Shown: piece by piece, positions 30,701 through 51,260 of the stretch
Position numbering within the stretch: the stretch's first letter is position 1
How the letters are laid out: every line of letters starts with the position of its first letter
NCBI GenBank assembly: GCA_964036155.1
Contig: OZ038422.1
Coordinates: 42,121,201 to 42,185,200 of the forward strand
Direction of reading: 5' to 3'
Source: Diploscapter coronatus
Taxonomy: Eukaryota; Nematoda; Chromadorea; Rhabditida; Rhabditidae
Length of the DNA stretch: 64,000 nucleotides
The notes under the pieces: model-generated
Databases searched by the model: none
Told to the model about the DNA's origin: nothing
What the model saw: only the letters and a program-made list of their open reading frames with translations
Position numbers and translations under genes: made by a program

Positions 30701-32320
30701 TGCTGCAATAATTCGAGCTTCCATTTTTATGAGTTGATCTCGGGGCTGGGATTCTCTAAAACTAAGTCTGGATAATATCTAGTTCCAAGCCTTTGAGGTA
30801 TCCGAAATTTGACACAATCGCATTGCTAGACTTGATTTTGAAACCTATTGCAACTATTGATGACTTCAGGACGTACGGTGACCGTGTGACAGTCTCGGAT
30901 GTGGCTGCCATGCGGAATTTGGTTGCCGACGCTGGGGAGCACATGGTCAAGGCAATCACCAAATCAAGATAGCTTCAAGAGAATTCAAAACTTCAGGTTG
31001 TGGACGATCTGCTGGATTTCCTGACGGACGGCGAGCACAACCGGACGCAGAAATGCCTCAGCAAGCAGGATCCGCCTATGGTAAATACTTGAATTTTTTG
31101 ATATTTTGAAGCAAGCTAATACGTTTCCGAATAGTGTATAATACGAGAAAAAATGATATGGAGACGAATTTTTCTCATACGTTTGTATAGCTTGAAAATT
31201 TGAATTATCCAAATTGTTAAACTTTAAAAAAAAAAATGTTACTACCCTGGGCCAAAAATGACATCTTTCCCATGAATTATTGAGCTTTGTTTCAGGTAGA
31301 AATAGCGAAAGACTCTATTGGGGATCTGCTGGACGATATCGAGACTCTCGAGAATTTGGGCATCGACGTCAGTTTCGTGCCTGAAGTGCGCCAGAGACTG
31401 CATGTCAGCAGGGAACAGGACATGCAGGTAAAGATTTAAAAAAAAAAAAAGAGCAAATTTGAATTATACTATACTTTTTGATAGAGAAAGTTCATTGATT
31501 TTTGCATTCATTCGTTTTTTTGTTCAATTTTATGTAAAACTAAAAAGAAGAACGAATTCAGGCTGATCTGAATTGTCTGGGTCACGCGATCGCAGATCTC
31601 AGTCAGCTGCAAAACAGCCGTCTCTCCCAACAACCCCCGGCCACACTCACAAAGGTCTCTCCTCCAGGGCAAATGGAGATGAAACTAGCACAACAGGTCC
31701 AGGACAGACTCGTTACTCAGGTACGCAAGTTGCAAAGGCTATTTGGAGCCGTCAGGTCATGCGAAATGGGGTAAGGGATGGTAGGGAAAACGATTCTTTT
31801 CTCACACTATTTCGCATGCTTCGAGGGCTCCAAGTTTCCATTTGCAAAAGAATTTGAGTTTGTAGATTTATCCAAAGTTTCAAGGGAAAATCATTGATAA
31901 GTGGAATAATCTTCACGCACTCCGAAATTTCGAATCAAATGTTTAGGAATCTCACATAATATGCTTCTTTACTTTAATTAGTATTTATTTTCTTGATAGC
32001 TCATTAGACAGTACCTAGGCATTTTTAACTGATTTTTTCTCTGTAAAATAGTCAAAATTTTACAAGTCATTAAGTATCTTTCTCTTTCCTTCCCGGAATC
32101 GAAAACACTTGGTAGGTTCAAATTTATTTGAGCTTTGAAGCATAGAAGTTTTTTCTTGTAAAAATTCGAAAATCTTGTTAATTCTTGCCAAAAATATTCT
32201 CTTATTTAGATTCGAACAATCGCGCCCCCCGGACAGCTGGTGAGCGACAGCACAATCCACTCAGCTATGGGCGAGCCTGGAGACATCGACACGGACATTC
32301 TCAACGAGTTCTTTATGTAA
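27701..32320 (+). CDS. swsn-9: BRD7/BRD9-type bromodomain subunit of SWI/SNF
   Basis: Acetyl-lysine reader of the PBAF or non-canonical BAF remodelling complex. Exons: 27701-27809, 28047-28246, 28494-28675, 28977-29126, 29272-29371, 29567-29719, 29910-30053, 30358-30476, 30521-30649, 30870-30945 (or -30951), 30997-31080, 31296-31427, 31562-31720, 32210-32320; 615 or 617 residues. The N-terminus is lysine/glutamate-rich. The bromodomain spans about 165-270 (TPLQLMCDHLLRKI, PVLPSQAPDYYTIITQPMDF, NAMTYNESNTVYHHAA) with Asn243 as the predicted acetyl-lysine ligand. A DUF3512-like C-terminal region follows, including TYGAFSSFAPQYDSTWATL and DDLLDFLTDGEHNRT, which match the equivalent stretch of BRD7/9. 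The protein ends NEFFM. The start is the first ATG of the open exon, 2 bases past a TAG that could be an acceptor. Confidence 0.92.
28977..29719 (+). other. swsn-9: swsn-9 bromodomain exons
   Basis: Three exons (28977-29126, 29272-29371, 29567-29719) carry the whole bromodomain: helix Z (LQLMCDHLLRKI), the ZA loop with PDYYTIITQPMDFS, and helices B-C with the YN pair at residues 242-243. All residues needed for acetyl-lysine binding appear intact. Confidence 0.9.
30207..30287. mobile_element. hAT-like MITE, 81 bp, in a swsn-9 intron
   Basis: Begins CAGAGATGCACGAATTTCGA and ends TCGAAGTCGTGCACTCTTG; the ends are inverted repeats over about 22 bases with small gaps. CAGAGATGCACG-type ends are typical of hAT elements. 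Flanking 8-mers ATACCAAT (30199-30206) and ATACCTAC (30288-30295) match at 6 of 8 positions, as an aged hAT target-site duplication would. No transposase is present. Confidence 0.65.
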
Positions 32321-33159
32321 GAAAGCTCTCCTTTCCACTTGCATTCTTTGAATCGAAGAATCACTTTTGTCCTTCCATTCTCGGCACAAAAATCTCATTC
32401 AACTACGAGCTACATTTCGATATTTATCTGAAATTAGAATTCCTGTAAGAATTTGTTGAAAATCGTCTATTTCAAATATTTTTATTTGATTTTTCTTCAT
32501 TGGTATCTAAATAATAATTTTCCCTAATTCAGGTCATCTTTGTCAATTATTTCTTTATTATTTTCAGTATTTTGAATAATCACTTGCATATTTTTCCTAT
32601 TTTTTTATGATCATCTTTTCGTTATTCGGCAAGTAACCGTTTGTCAACTTGTTACGATTTACTCCATGTTAGGCTAACAAATTCAATTTCGATTTCAAAA
32701 CATGAAATTGTCGTTCTTATCTTCAAGCGAATGTCACTAATTTATTTTCCTATCTTGGACTCCATTGAATTAAATTTTGGAAAGTCCGAAAATTACTGAA
32801 AGCACACGATATTGAGAAAAATCTTTCATAATTTCTATATTCAGTAATTTATTTTAATTGTTTGTTTTTCGTCATTTTTCTTTGGATTTTGAACTGATTT
32901 TTAGCCAATTTTCCTGTGCTAATAAAACTAATTGTGAGAGAAAAGATTATCTCTCTCTCTCCCTTCCAGCAAAATGTCAAATCCATGCGGCACGATTGCC
33001 GTTATCTTTTCGAGGCCACGCCCTCTCGTTTTCGAATTCCTTTATTTTCAGAGATTTCTTCTAATTTTTCGGGATTTTTCTACTAATTTTAATATTTAAG
33101 CATTTTGAAATTGTGCTGTGCTGACATTGGATTGACTGAATTGAAGTGAAGCAGACAGA
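32321..33159. other. Intergenic, swsn-9 3' side to cdc-5L start
   Basis: 0.84 kb of T-rich DNA between two plus-strand genes. AATAAA at 32921-32926 is a possible poly(A) signal for swsn-9, though 600 bases out. A short TC microsatellite sits near 32950. No exon is supported. Confidence 0.5.
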
Positions 33160-42193
<9,034 letters not shown>

Positions 42194-45100
42194 GAAGGTC
42201 AAAATTTGAAATCCCTTATCTTTTACCCACTTTGTTATTATTTTATCATCACTATGTCCTGTTCCTTTAACAGCAGAAGAATATTTTCTATCTCCATTTC
42301 CTTCACCACACTATTTCTATCTTGAAAGGAAGAGTAGCACGAAAGAATGAAGGGGGAAAGGGGTTCCTGTGTTAAAGGGACATGATACAATAACCATTTT
42401 CCATGTTATTTTCCTGAAACTAGCATAGAAAATAATAGAACAGTGATTTTTCATTACATAATTTGTCTGAGTCGATCAACATTCTGGAAAGAAAATCGAT
42501 TTATACACCTTGAAACTTCATGTTATTATTTTTAACATAAACAAGACCCCCTATATTCATCGAGTTGTTATTTGGTATTTTCCTACAAAATCCTGATTTC
42601 ATCACCGTTTATTTATTAATTTTATCACCGGTATTCGTTCGGAGTGTTGGTTCTTTTATGCGAATAAAAATTCGTATTTTATTTTTTATTTTTCTGAAGA
42701 AATAATGCGTTTTCCATCCTGTAGATCAAATAGAATTGAGGGATAACTCGGAAAAGAGAGCCCAAAATGCATTGAAAAATGACCGAAACCAATTCGTCCT
42801 ACTTTTATGATTTTGCACTGGTATGAGAATTACGATCTTTATTCACTGCGTTTCGAGGCTCTTTTCCGAGCTACGGAATTCGAGAGTCCTGGATATGTGA
42901 AGTGTGAGTATAGAGGTGAAGAAGGCATTAGCGCGATTATCCCTTAGGCCCTCTTATGAAATAAAGAAAGCGCTGTAATTTTGCAGTCCTCCTTTGTTCT
43001 TCCCGACTTTCATTCAAAATCCAACAAGATTATATGGGATTTCATAAAATTCGCCACCCCTCTTGACACTTGGCAGAAAAAGGTGGCGAAAATGAGTGGA
43101 GCTAATTTTTCCTTTGGAGGAAACATACGAATTCTTACAAAACGACTTTGGACATTATTTTTCATCAAAAACTTTTTGGGCCTAATTTTGTTTCAAGAAA
43201 ATCACTAATCTATTCTTTAATTTGATCTGTATATCGTTGTTATTTAGTTGCGCAAATTTGAATAAACTAAAAATACCAAAGATTACTATATTTTCTACAA
43301 AAATATTGATTAGTTACGCTAGGAAAATACCGCATGGAATTGTCGATTCTTTATTTGGAAAAGCTGCATAAATACGGCTGACCGTATGACGAAATGACGC
43401 AATCATAGAGCCATTTTGTTAGCAGACGGCTTGAGGGTTTATTTGCTGCGAACGAAATTTACTTTTGAAGAGAAATGCGTAAACTCTCGGAGCATGATGT
43501 TAAAAAAGCTAAATATTTTTATTGCACCATAGCTTCACTCGCGCTATAAATTTTTTTCAAATCCGAATGTTATTTCCAGCTGATTTTCAACCATTCACAT
43601 TTATCTAGACTTAAATTTCCCAAAAGTTGTAAAACTAAAAATCTTCGTTTGACCCAGTTTTGAAATTTTGCCGTAAATAACTTCTTGATTGGAAAGCTAC
43701 AAAGCGGTTTTGTGTCTTTTATGATGGTTGCAGGAATGGTTTTCCTGAATGAGCCCTTGAATGGGAGGGTGTGAATTGGATAGAATTGAGCTGATTGATG
43801 GAATGCAGGAAGAGGGATGGAGGAAGTCCAGGTGATGGAGAGACGAAAAAGAAGAGTGAGGGTCAAACTGGGTTGCAAACGTCTCTTCCCTTTCTCTAAC
43901 TGTCGGTATGAATAACCGCAACGAAATGGTCTGTGGATGGATATAGATCATCCAGGGCAGGAAAGGCTACAGTAACCTCAACTGTTCTAGGAGATAAATT
44001 AGAATTTACTCAGATTAGTCATCACAATTGAGCAGTTACTTATCGAATTGTCAAGATGATAATTCAGCTCTTCGAAATCAAAACGATTCGATATCCTAAT
44101 AGCCGAATACAGAAAGCATTTTGGGAATATACAAGTTTGTAGGTAGTTATAATGAATTAGGAGACATTGCAACACAAGTTTGTTGAAATGCAATAATGAT
44201 TCTGCAATATTCAAGTGCTTTCGAGGAAAAATTGAAAACATTCTAAATTAACTATTTCCTAAAAGACATTCAAATATTTTTGAACGAAATGTCATTTTCA
44301 TTGTCTTTCCATCCTTATGAAGTGCTTAGGGATTACTGTAGCTAACAAAGGGAGGAGGCTTTGTTTTATCTTCTTTTCTCTCTCGCCTTTAGCAGGTGCA
44401 CTATCCTAATGTCCATAGATTCGAGAAGATATCCTTGGAAAAGGGAAGAAGGATAACTGACAAGTCGATTAGAATGACAACACACTGCTTAAATAGAGAC
44501 TGTCAGAAGAATGAATCAGCTCTTTATCCACATATCCATGCTTTCTCTGATGTCTCTCCAAATCCTCGCTCTCTCACATCCAGCTGCACCATCCAGCATC
44601 TTTCGAGCCATTTTAGGTGCTAATATTTTATCGTCATTCTTTAAAAGGAATGAGATCTTCTTCAATGGAAAGTATAGAAATGATTCTCTTGTATGAATTT
44701 TTAAAGTAAAATTCTATCGACAGATTCTAATATTTACATATATTTTTCGATCTCTGACTTGTTATTACGCATAAGAATAAGTTTATGGTAAAAAGTGAAC
44801 AGGAATATTACAAATTTAACAAATTTGTTGATCTTTGAAATAAATTTAACGACCTTTTTATTATAAAATGTTCATTTTGGTCATTGAGTTGATAATGACA
44901 AAAATAATAAATTAGAAATCTCTATGACTAAAATTTGTATGCAATCAAGGAAAAACGATATACAGATAAGACAAATTTCAAAATCAACCCTGCAAGCAAA
45001 CATAAAAAGGGCTAGGAAGGAAACAATCGATAAATAATAGAATTTTGCAACTTTGTAATTCATTAACAAAAATGATCACCCTCTTGAGCACAAAATGGTT

Positions 45101-45404
45101 TGCAATTAACTAAACAATGGATGTAATTCTCGAAATTTTCAAATTGCGCAACGATTTTCGAAGATAAGCTCGTTTGAAAACGGAACAATTTTGATCGAAT
45201 TTCTCTAAATAATATCACCAAGGCTTGTTTGGAATTTGCAATAATTAAAATGAGGTACAGAATGCTAAAATATAAATTAGGTAACTTAGAAAAAAACGAT
45301 AATTTAAAAATTATTTATCACAGATCTCAATCACGCGGGCTATTATGAGAAGCGGATCTTTTCATTTATTCAAAATAATTTATAAATTAGAAACTCTACA
45401 AATA
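42194..45404. other. Intergenic between convergent cdc-5L and ceh-6
   Basis: AATAAA at 42663-42668 lies inside a small CGAAT/ATTCG hairpin and is the likely cdc-5L poly(A) signal. The rest is AT-rich, with a purine-rich patch at about 43790-43865, an ACTGTAG motif copy at 43968-43978 (inverted) and another at 44330-44341. TTTATT at 45365-45370 is a possible distal poly(A) signal for ceh-6. No gene is supported. Confidence 0.5.
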
Positions 45405-45617
45405 CAGGGTGCGTCAAAAATCTTGATCTGTTTAGGTTTTTCTCCAAAAAAAATTAGCATAGGAAAAGCTATAAGTTTTATAAGGATAAATGTTATTATA
45501 AATCCAGCTTATTCTATCAAAGGTATTATCAATGTTTAGTTCGCTCATTTACATGTGAACGTGCTATTTTTAATCTACGAACTCATTGAAATCTATCCCA
45601 AATTTTTGCGCACCCAG
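45405..45617. mobile_element. TA-flanked MITE, 213 bp (Tc1/mariner-like)
   Basis: Left end CAGGGTGCGTCAAAAATCTT. The right end on the opposite strand reads CTGGGTGCGCAAAAATTTGG. The two align with one gap over about 23 bases. Each end is bordered by TA (45403-45404 and 45618-45619), the target-site duplication of Tc1/mariner elements. No transposase is present. The element sits about 300 bases downstream of the ceh-6 stop, possibly inside its 3' UTR. Confidence 0.7.
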
Positions 45618-45911
45618 TATCTGTGATTTTTCTTATATCATTTTGTCAGACTTATAAAAATATCCGCTCCTTTCGAAAATTGTGATCGTTCGTTGAGTGG
45701 CGAAAAGATATGCAAAAAATCTTCTCTTCATTTTTGCTACTCAGCGACTTCTCTCATTTCCTTTGGAAATGTCAAGATCCCATAAAAGTACTAGGATTCC
45801 CCTTTGGTGGTTGCAAGTAGCAGCCTACAGTAAGCTCATCTGCCCATCCTAATGTCTCGGCATTTGTGCATTTGCCTCTTGGCTTGTTTTGCATAACTAA
45901 CTTGTCTTGGT

Positions 45912-48900
45912 TCAAGTGCTGGTAGATGGCAGCGAGCGCAAATCAAATTGCTGCCCGCTTGCGACCGCAGTTTGTGGGTAGGCAAATAGCTCTGCAGGGT
46001 AGGGATTCTGCAGCAGCATCTGACCCTCGTACTGAGGAGTCATTCGCTTCTCCTTCTGACGACGATTACAGAACCACACACGAACTACCTTAAATTCAGA
46101 GGATTAGGATTAACTTCGAGAAAAATAGAAAACTCAAGAAAATTTTCTAATTTTATATTATCTTCATTGAGGCATAAAAGATTCTACGAGATTTGTAGCC
46201 ATAGCACGATCGAATAAGCGAGCATATTCGAATTAAAAATATTGAAAGAATGAGTTTAGACTTCACTTTTCCTTTCCACAAACTTTCTCTGACAATACGC
46301 TACCAAAATATATGCTCACTACTTTAAAAATTTGAGATTTTTGAACTCAATTGTGTAGTATTCTTATTTTCGAAAGAAAATCAAACAGGAAACAACATAA
46401 GTCACGGAACTAATGGTCACTGAGCAAAAACTCCTGCGTTAATTGCAAATTCCTTAGATTTTTGATACATTTTTCTTTCGAAGTTCTGCAGACTTTAAAA
46501 TTACTTCGAGTGACAGTGATTCTAAAAAAATTGCATCCAGTTTGGTTCATGAAAGTTCCAGAAACTGATCATTTGAAGCACCAATAATTTATGCGCCTCT
46601 CTCTGTATGATTTGAATGAGCTTTCCGGAACAAGAAGAGTAAAACCTGATGAAATTTGGCTAGTAAAAGATTTGGAATGAGCAAAAAGCAAAAAATCGAT
46701 ATGAAAACATCAAAGGGATTACTGTAGTTGAGAAGAGAAAGGAGATTAGCGGAAAGGCAGCAATAGACAGGATAGACAAGAGGGATAGCGCTACCCCTCT
46801 GTCTTGCTGTACACTCGACAAGGAGTGTGGGAATTTTGATAACCGAAAAGGAAGGGAATTGATTGAAAAGGCGCATCGAATCGACCTGATTTACATACAA
46901 ATCAAATGCACACCATCACAGGCAAACTGACTGTCGCCAATACAAATAAAGAAAAGGACGAATAGGGAATGAAAATGAAACGAGAACGGACTGATTGAAT
47001 TTGAAATCGAACGAAAGAATTCTTTTAAAAAACATTTAGAAATAGCATACCTCTTTTTCCAATCCTAATTCGACAGCAACTTGAGTGATTTCAGGAGCAT
47101 TTGGCTTTTGATTCTTCTGAAAATGGTATTCCAAGCGGGACTTCACATTCACCTAAAGTAGCTCGATGAAATGCATTCGAATCTAGAGAAGAGTTCGGCC
47201 CCTTGTAAAGCTTATAGATTTTGAATCAAAATGATGATTTCCTCTCATAGAATTTGGATAGATAGCCAAATCTTATAATGAAAGTATCAGCTGGATCAGA
47301 TTATGATGACCATTTTGATACCGAAAAATATAGTCATTTTATCACTATGCTTTCCATTTAAAATTTCGATTTTCAAAAATTGATATCCTTATAAGTAGCA
47401 GGTATCGTAATTTTAATAAACTTTATTAAAAATTAGCAGAAGTAGAATGATTGTATTTCCAACCTCAATGCTGGTTCTCTTCTTTCGTTTCCTGCCTCCT
47501 TGCCCGTTGATTTTCTCGAAGGTCGAATTTGGCGATGAAGTCGTCGAATCTGCCTCTTCCAACCATTTGAATAGCAGTGGCTTCAGCTTGCACATATTCT
47601 GCAAGAAAACGGGCGATAAATCCGGGATTTGGTCCACTTCGATTTCCCAATTAAATGACCGTGGGAAAGCCTTTCTACTCTTACAAATCGATTCATTTAG
47701 GTATTAGGAAAGAAATAATAAACCTCTGTTGAGTTGTAGAGTATTTTCATTTCAAATTTCGGCATGATATCTTATGATACAGAGCCGAGCGAGATTTAGA
47801 CTGCAACATTGAAAATCAAAAGTTTTGCTTTTTTCTGGAGTAAACGAAACTTGAATTTCGAAATTTTCAAATTTCAATTTTAACAAGATCTATTCGGAGA
47901 GAAGATAACGAATATGCTTGTTTTTCTTTAATTTTATGCTCTAGAAGTCAGACAAACCTTGAAGGACAGTTGCAACGCTTCGAATCGGCAAATGGTTGTC
48001 TGAGAAAATACGCTGCCCGAGAAGGTGCCTAGTGCCAAGCCGACGTCTGCCTGCGTGTAGCTGAAATCGAATCGAATTGAATTGAATCAGCCAAAACAAA
48101 CAAATCTCGTTCCGCCACAAAAATGCGTTCAATATCTCTTGCATTCTGTGACTGTCGGTTAGATCAAAGCAAGAACGAATTCTTTCGCAACTTTGAATAT
48201 TCATCATTCACTCGAAATAAGTTTGATTTTTAGGAACGTTATTCTTTCGGTACATTGTTGTTCAAAGCTTTTTCATCAGCTACTACTTTTCCACTTACTA
48301 ACCGACCTATGGTGAAGTGATTTGCCGAAACATTGATCACATTTTGAAGTAGCCAAATAATTACAATTTTAAAGTTTTAGCCGGATTGAACCATCTCAAG
48401 TACAATGCCAAGAAAAGGTTCGGAACCAAATGCAAATCTTAAGATGAAACTCGAACTCACTTTTCGTGAACGAGCAATTCGAAAATTTTATTTTCATGTA
48501 AAATGCTCTAAAACCTAGAAATCCGGTAAATTTCAGAGATTTTATTCGTGATTTTAGAAATCATGTTTGGTTCCAAATATTTTCTTTGCCACTGCAGATA
48601 AATAAATAGAAAAAAATTAGTGGATGATTCGAAACTTTTGAAGGTCAATATAAACCATCTTTAAAGTTTGTAAAATTAAAACAAAAACTCATTCTCACCC
48701 CAACTTGATCCGTTTCTGCTTGAACTGTTTTGCGAATCCTTCTAAATCGTCGGAGCTTGTTGGCTCTGCGTCGTCTGATAGCTGCGAGGCCAGCAAAGCC
48801 TCTTCCTGCTGACTCAGCTCGCCGTTCGCAGTTGATGATTGGCCAAGGTTCTGTCCTTCCGATGATCCGCCAATCCCAAGTCCATTCACAACTCCAAGCG

Positions 48901-50792
48901 CAGCATGTTGGCTACTAAAATTTGGCTAATTTCATAAGATTTGAAATTCAGTAACAACTAATGAAACACTGAAAATCTCATTGCAAAAAAACAGGCTGAA
49001 AATCAACTTTCTCTCGATCTCTCCCTTTACGTACCCTGTGGACCACGGATGAGAAGCGTGCGAAAGACGTTGGATCACATCTGGTCGACTCTCCGAATCC
49101 AGTAGGAACTGAAACTTCGAGAGATTTCGATTTCGATTCTTCTACCTCGCTTACTTTCATGTCATGGCTGTCGTGTTGCTGCTGTTGATGGGACTGCTGA
49201 ATGAGTGCATGCTGCTGCAGCTGATGTTGCAGATAGGGGTTGGACCAGTCTGCCGGAGACGGGACAGGCACTGGGGCAGTAGGCTGCAAGCAGGACCATT
49301 AAAGGTCAACCAGACAAGGCAAGGGAGATTACCTCCGGATACAGTACCTGAGGAGGGAAGAACAACTGAAAGTGATGCGGGTTGTGATACGTCAACGGAG
49401 CCGGATTCCATTCGTGGAATGCTGCAGCTTCGCATGTCGGCTTGATCACCTTAATTTTATTTGGTTGAAGCCTGGGTACACGGTAATGGAGAAGTTATGT
49501 GAGTACGATAGCATACAGATAAAGAAGAGATTGTTTCGTCGAGTGTTTAAGGAGATTTGTCAGGTAATTCATTTTACTGCTCAGAATTAACCCAGGATAG
49601 TTACCCCCATCAAATTATTTCGAAGTTGCTGTGAGTACAGTCAGATCTAGTCAGTCTTAAAATGCGTATTCACAAAACTATTCCTAATCAATCAATAAAA
49701 ATGGTTGAAATTATATCGCATCACGAGTTCTGAATTTTTAGATACTTTCAGAACACTAATGAATGATGAAACATCATTTTTTGAAAACAAATCAAAAGCA
49801 TAATATACTCAACGATCCGATCTACATTGTTTCAATTCGTTATTGAATGCCAAGAAATTGTGAACAGCTATTCTGTAGAGCAGTGAGATTGGGCGTTATA
49901 TGAAACTAAAAGACGAAAATGAAGATATGATTGCAAGAAGACTTGATGATGGACATGATGAAATTCGAGACCAGTGCTTCTCGAGCGCGTATGCGAAGCA
50001 ATTGCGAGATTGGGGGTATTTGGAGGTGGTATGCGAAATCGAAATCAGCGAGGGGCGCATAATTAGGCGGTCGACGCACCAACAGCCAGCAGCCCTACAA
50101 AGCCCCAGCATCAAAAGTACTGCATAATGAGATTGTTTAGAGATGCGAAGAGGGCCTCGATGCAATTTTTACGCATAAAATTGGGCGGAGTCGGCGCATT
50201 CAAAATTAACAACATGTAAAACGTGGTCAATGGCGTATATTAAGTGGATGGGCCTCGTGTTGTACCATTTCTGTCCCCCTGCTCTGCTTTCTTCTTCGCG
50301 CAACATTCCTATTCGCATTCATTTCACGTTCGTTTCACGGAAAATCGACCAACAAGGTCAGTGGCTCACATTTTCGCCTTTCCTATTCTTCTTGTCGCGA
50401 CAAAAAATGTTGCGATCTTCGTGATCATAAATATTCCCTTCCATCATAATTTCGTCAACCCAGGAGTATTCTAGTGATCTGTTGCCTAATTCATAGTTAT
50501 AATGTTACCTGGGTATAATTGACGCCCTCGTCAGTAGGGGCGCATAGACCGGAGGAAAGCATGAAATCGTAGGCTTGTTGTTGCTGGCTCTGCTGCTGCT
50601 GCTGCTGCTGCTCCAGGGCGATCTGCTGTTGCCCGACTTGCACCGTATCAGCAATCGATTTATCGATCGAATCGAGGGACGGAATTTTGAATTGCAGATG
50701 AGGGAACGAGACAGACAAAGGGCAGGAACGTAACTGGGATGGATATGGGATGTTGGATGACTGGGACTGCAGCTGCTGATGAACAGGGCGTA
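45912..50792 (-). CDS. ceh-6: Class III POU-homeodomain transcription factor (5' end unresolved)
   Basis: Nuclear DNA-binding regulator; in C. elegans ceh-6 acts in excretory cell, epithelia and neurons. Exons (minus): 50509-50792, 49348-49449, 49155-49283, 48699-48925, 47958-48060, 47464-47598, 47051-47152, 45912-46088, about 418 residues. The N-terminal part is Gln-rich, with a Q7 run coded by CTG repeats at 50589-50612. The POU-specific domain runs from [20 protein letters not shown] to [13 protein letters not shown]; the homeodomain is [14 protein letters not shown] to [15 protein letters not shown]. Linker [18 protein letters not shown] and tail AELFAYPQ resemble C. elegans CEH-6. The first listed exon opens after GTCTGTCCGTGTGCAG next to a CA/TG repeat, so the true start is probably in an upstream exon; an ATG-initiated frame from 50901 is the alternative. 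The last exon uses an AAG acceptor. Confidence 0.92.
46046..48760 (-). other. ceh-6: ceh-6 POU-specific domain and homeodomain exons
   Basis: The POU-specific domain is split over 48699-48925, 47958-48060 and 47464-47598 ([32 protein letters not shown]). The homeodomain is split over 47464-47598, 47051-47152 and 45912-46088. Helix 3 [11 protein letters not shown] is complete, including the POU-class cysteine. One difference from vertebrate class III proteins is [10 protein letters not shown] where LYGNVFSQ is usual. Confidence 0.93.
50589..50612. repeat. CTG repeat coding a glutamine run
   Basis: Repeated CTG on the plus strand, read as CAG (Gln) by ceh-6 on the minus strand. Likely length-variable between strains. 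Confidence 0.85.
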
Positions 50793-51260
50793 CTGCACAC
50801 GGACAGACGACAAGAGACACACACACACACACAGGCATGGAGAGATGTCTCTCCTCACTCCTCACTCCACAGCCCTCCCTATTGGTTGCATCTCCCCGCA
50901 CTCCTGTAACTCCCCTCTCCCTCTCTGCAGGCCACGCCCATCGCCTCTTCGCTGCGTGTTTTCTTCCTTTTATGATGCGGCTCAGTATGAAACTATAACA
51001 ATTCGATGAGAAGTCGCAAACCTACTGCAAATTTTAGGGGAAACTCATGACACAGCCAAAATGAAAGGTGAAAATCGCGGCCCCACCTAAACATATGCAA
51101 GATTGCTCGATTGGCGACTGGCGCTCCTTTTCATTCCTCCATTCCTATTCATTATGCTGCAGGGCCATCCCCAATGAGCCTTAACACAGACAGCCGCACA
51201 GACGCGCAGTCGGAGAGGTAGGCAGACAGACAGAAGACGGATTTGCATTGCAATGAATGA
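50793..51260 (-). promoter_or_regulatory. ceh-6 upstream region
   Basis: GC-raised compared with the DNA further right. Holds a CA repeat at 50817-50833, next to the presumed first-exon acceptor, and an octamer ATTTGCAT at 51241-51248 that matches the POU consensus. A short first exon with the true ATG may be hidden here; I could not fix it. Confidence 0.4.
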
